Source: an uncultured Eubacteriales bacterium
GTDB lineage: Bacteria > Bacillota > Clostridia > Christensenellales > UBA1242
NCBI GenBank assembly: GCA_948695535.1
Contig: CAPRTS010000005.1
Coordinates: forward strand, 1 to 64,000
Direction: 5' to 3'
Length of the DNA stretch: 64,000 nucleotides
Positions 62,887 through 64,000 of this stretch are shown piece after piece (the stretch's first letter is position 1; each line of letters begins with the position of its first letter). Below the pieces are notes generated by a model, which was not told the DNA's origin, did not search any database, and was given only the letters and a program-made list of their open reading frames with translations. The translations under genes were made by a program, and so were the position numbers.

Positions 62887-63765
62887 TTATTGCCCGCTTG
62901 ACGCAGTTACGGTAATTTGCACCGCAGACGTAACAATATTGTCGTAATTAAATGTTTCGTCAACAAGCGCCAAAAGCATATATGTGCCCGCAGTTACGCT
63001 TACAAAGTTGTCTTCTTCATTAAAATAAGCATTAACTTTATGCTCACTATTATTGTTATCGTTAGCCCAATAATCATAAAGGAATTGATAATCTTTTTTC
63101 TGCGCTTCCGTAAACCCGTCGTAAACGCTCTTTTTGAAAAGATATAATGTATAATGACCTTCGGTGTCATTCGTTTTTTCAATGGGTTTAGGAGTGCTTC
63201 CGCCGTTGCCGTCGCTAACCCATTCGTTTTTCACTTCCGCGCCTTTGGGGTTTCTTACGATAACTTTGCTCCTTGTGCCTTCCGATTGCCACGTCGTTAA
63301 GATAGGCTGTACGGTAAAGTTGCCGCTTTGCGCTTGTAAAACGCTAATATTTACCGCCGCTTTATATTCGTAGTTTTCATCCATTTGTTCGGCTTTTGCG
63401 CCGAAAACATATTCTATTTTATAATCTCCCTTAATCATATCGTCGGGCAATGCCGTTACTTTTTGATAATCGTCATCCGTGAAATTATAATAATTTACCG
63501 AAAGTTTTTCGTCGTTACGCATAATTTCTTTTGTATCGCCGTTTGTATAATGCAAAAATAATTTGTACTTGCTTAAATCAGGCGTTTCGCCGTATTCTAT
63601 TTGAATGTTATAAAATGTTGCACCGGGAAAATCATTATTCGTACCGTCAGTTACATAAAAGTGGTCGATTTTCGCAGCGTTGTCGTTATTGCAGGCGGCA
63701 AGCCCGAACGCGCAAGTTACGGCACATACAAATGCTACTATAAGAGTAAAAAGTTTCTTTTTCAT
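62887..63765 (-). CDS. Lipoprotein, paralogue of 47643-48833
   Basis: 292 residues. The signal peptide ends in GLAACN, a lipobox. Mature part: IEYGETPDLSKYKLFLHYTN, LPDDMIKGDYKIEYVFGAKA, AAVNISVLQAQSGNFTVQP and a last Ig-like domain (FVSVTAGTYMLLALVDETFN). The same blocks occur in the same order in the other lipoprotein, whose extra C-terminal barrel is missing here. GGAGGTG lies 5 nt before the ATG. Expression appears controlled by a promoter, pseudoknot and terminator leader at 63796-63962. Confidence 0.82.
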   Translation of the reverse strand: MKKKLFTLIVAFVCAVTCAFGLAACNNDNAAKIDHFYVTDGTNNDFPGATFYNIQIEYGETPDLSKYKLFLHYTNGDTKEIMRNDEKLSVNYYNFTDDDYQKVTALPDDMIKGDYKIEYVFGAKAEQMDENYEYKAAVNISVLQAQSGNFTVQPILTTWQSEGTRSKVIVRNPKGAEVKNEWVSDGNGGSTPKPIEKTNDTEGHYTLYLFKKSVYDGFTEAQKKDYQFLYDYWANDNNNSEHKVNAYFNEEDNFVSVTAGTYMLLALVDETFNYDNIVTSAVQITVTASSGQ

Positions 63766-63795
63766 AGTTCACCTCCAATGAACTTAAATTTTACG

Positions 63796-63927
63796 AAATA
63801 AAAAGTGCGCCCATTGTGAGCGCACGAAAAACGTGGCTCTCAATGTTGCTACACATTTTTCCTATGTTTAGGTGAGAGTACGTTTTTACCGAAAGGCACT
63901 CCCAAACATAGTATTAAAATGTGTAGC
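63796..63927 (-). promoter_or_regulatory. Structured 5' leader: pseudoknot followed by terminator (attenuator or riboswitch candidate)
   Basis: In transcript order: arm GCTACACATTTT with CTATGTTT (63927-63904); loop segment AAAAACGTACTCTCA (63887-63873); the returning arm (63870-63848) that pairs with the first; then TGAGAGCCACGTTTTT (63842-63827), which pairs with the loop segment. This makes an H-type pseudoknot. A GTGCGC/GCGCAC terminator with TTTTTATTT follows (63825-63796), then the ribosome site of the lipoprotein. The predicted +1 is the first base of the structure. Ligand or trigger unknown. Confidence 0.6.
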
Positions 63928-63933
63928 GTAATC

Positions 63934-63962
63934 AGTATAACATAAATTCAAAGAAAAATCAA
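63934..63962 (-). promoter_or_regulatory. Promoter of the structured leader and lipoprotein
   Basis: On the minus strand, TTGATT, a 17-nt spacer and TATACT. Transcription should begin about 7 nt further, at the first base of the pseudoknot. Confidence 0.65.
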
Positions 63963-64000
63963 TGCTTTTGCAACGGCAAAATTAAATTTGGCACTGTGGC

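Overview
The window looks like a chromosomal piece of a spore-forming Bacillota (Clostridia-like), probably from an uncultured gut lineage. The main evidence is a complete spoIIIAA-AH operon (36.2-40.8 kb), together with rubrerythrin, EF-P, BspA-type leucine-rich repeat proteins and several serine recombinases. No rRNA and no CRISPR array were seen. Three tRNA genes are present: His(GTG), Ile(GAT) and Ala(CGC).

Layout. 0-7.5 kb: a tandem array of at least six paralogous radical-SAM/SPASM-like genes on the minus strand. Three carry a poly-G tract inside the coding region, and one of these (G13) is out of frame. 7.5-12.8 kb: mixed housekeeping and hypothetical genes (histidine phosphatase, inositol monophosphatase, AAA/DUF4143 ATPase, DUF1848, methyltransferase-like). 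13-24.4 kb: accessory region with decayed genes, two BspA-like LRR proteins, a second inositol monophosphatase, a broken tyrosine integrase, a large serine recombinase, a zinc-ribbon membrane protein and a nonsense-interrupted HUH Rep-like gene. 24.9-34.9 kb: core-like block (tRNA-His, EF-P, HAD hydrolase, polysaccharide deacetylase, tRNA-Ile, Tag, GNAT, rubrerythrin) plus a cell-surface gene whose 5' end contains 13 copies of a tetranucleotide and is currently out of frame. 35-46.5 kb: an S51 peptidase, the spoIIIA operon, a membrane glycosyltransferase, YigZ, an alpha/beta hydrolase and NUDIX. 46.7-64 kb: a glycosyltransferase, then two paralogous lipoproteins bracketing an accessory island. 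The island holds a small serine recombinase, fragments, a six-gene AT-rich operon with the look of a phage-defence or DNA-modification system, an XRE regulator, and a large serine recombinase whose end runs into tRNA-Ala.

How the genes work together. Two independent simple-sequence-repeat systems (poly-G in the radical-SAM array; a tetranucleotide in the surface gene) point to phase variation. The defence-like operon combines a large protein with a sigma-region-4-like HTH, a ParB-like protein, a PLD-SNF2 helicase, a Dam-type methylase, a small winged-helix-like protein and a sixth, frameshifted gene. Most of its genes overlap or nearly abut, and a divergent XRE gene sits at its head. I cannot match this gene set to a defence system I know.

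Many genes have strong Shine-Dalgarno sites. A distinct subset instead has a good promoter whose -10 box lies only 6-9 nt before the start codon, implying leaderless mRNAs. The right-hand lipoprotein has a promoter, pseudoknot and terminator leader, which suggests attenuation control. All functional assignments are from motif reading and family memory; no searches were run.
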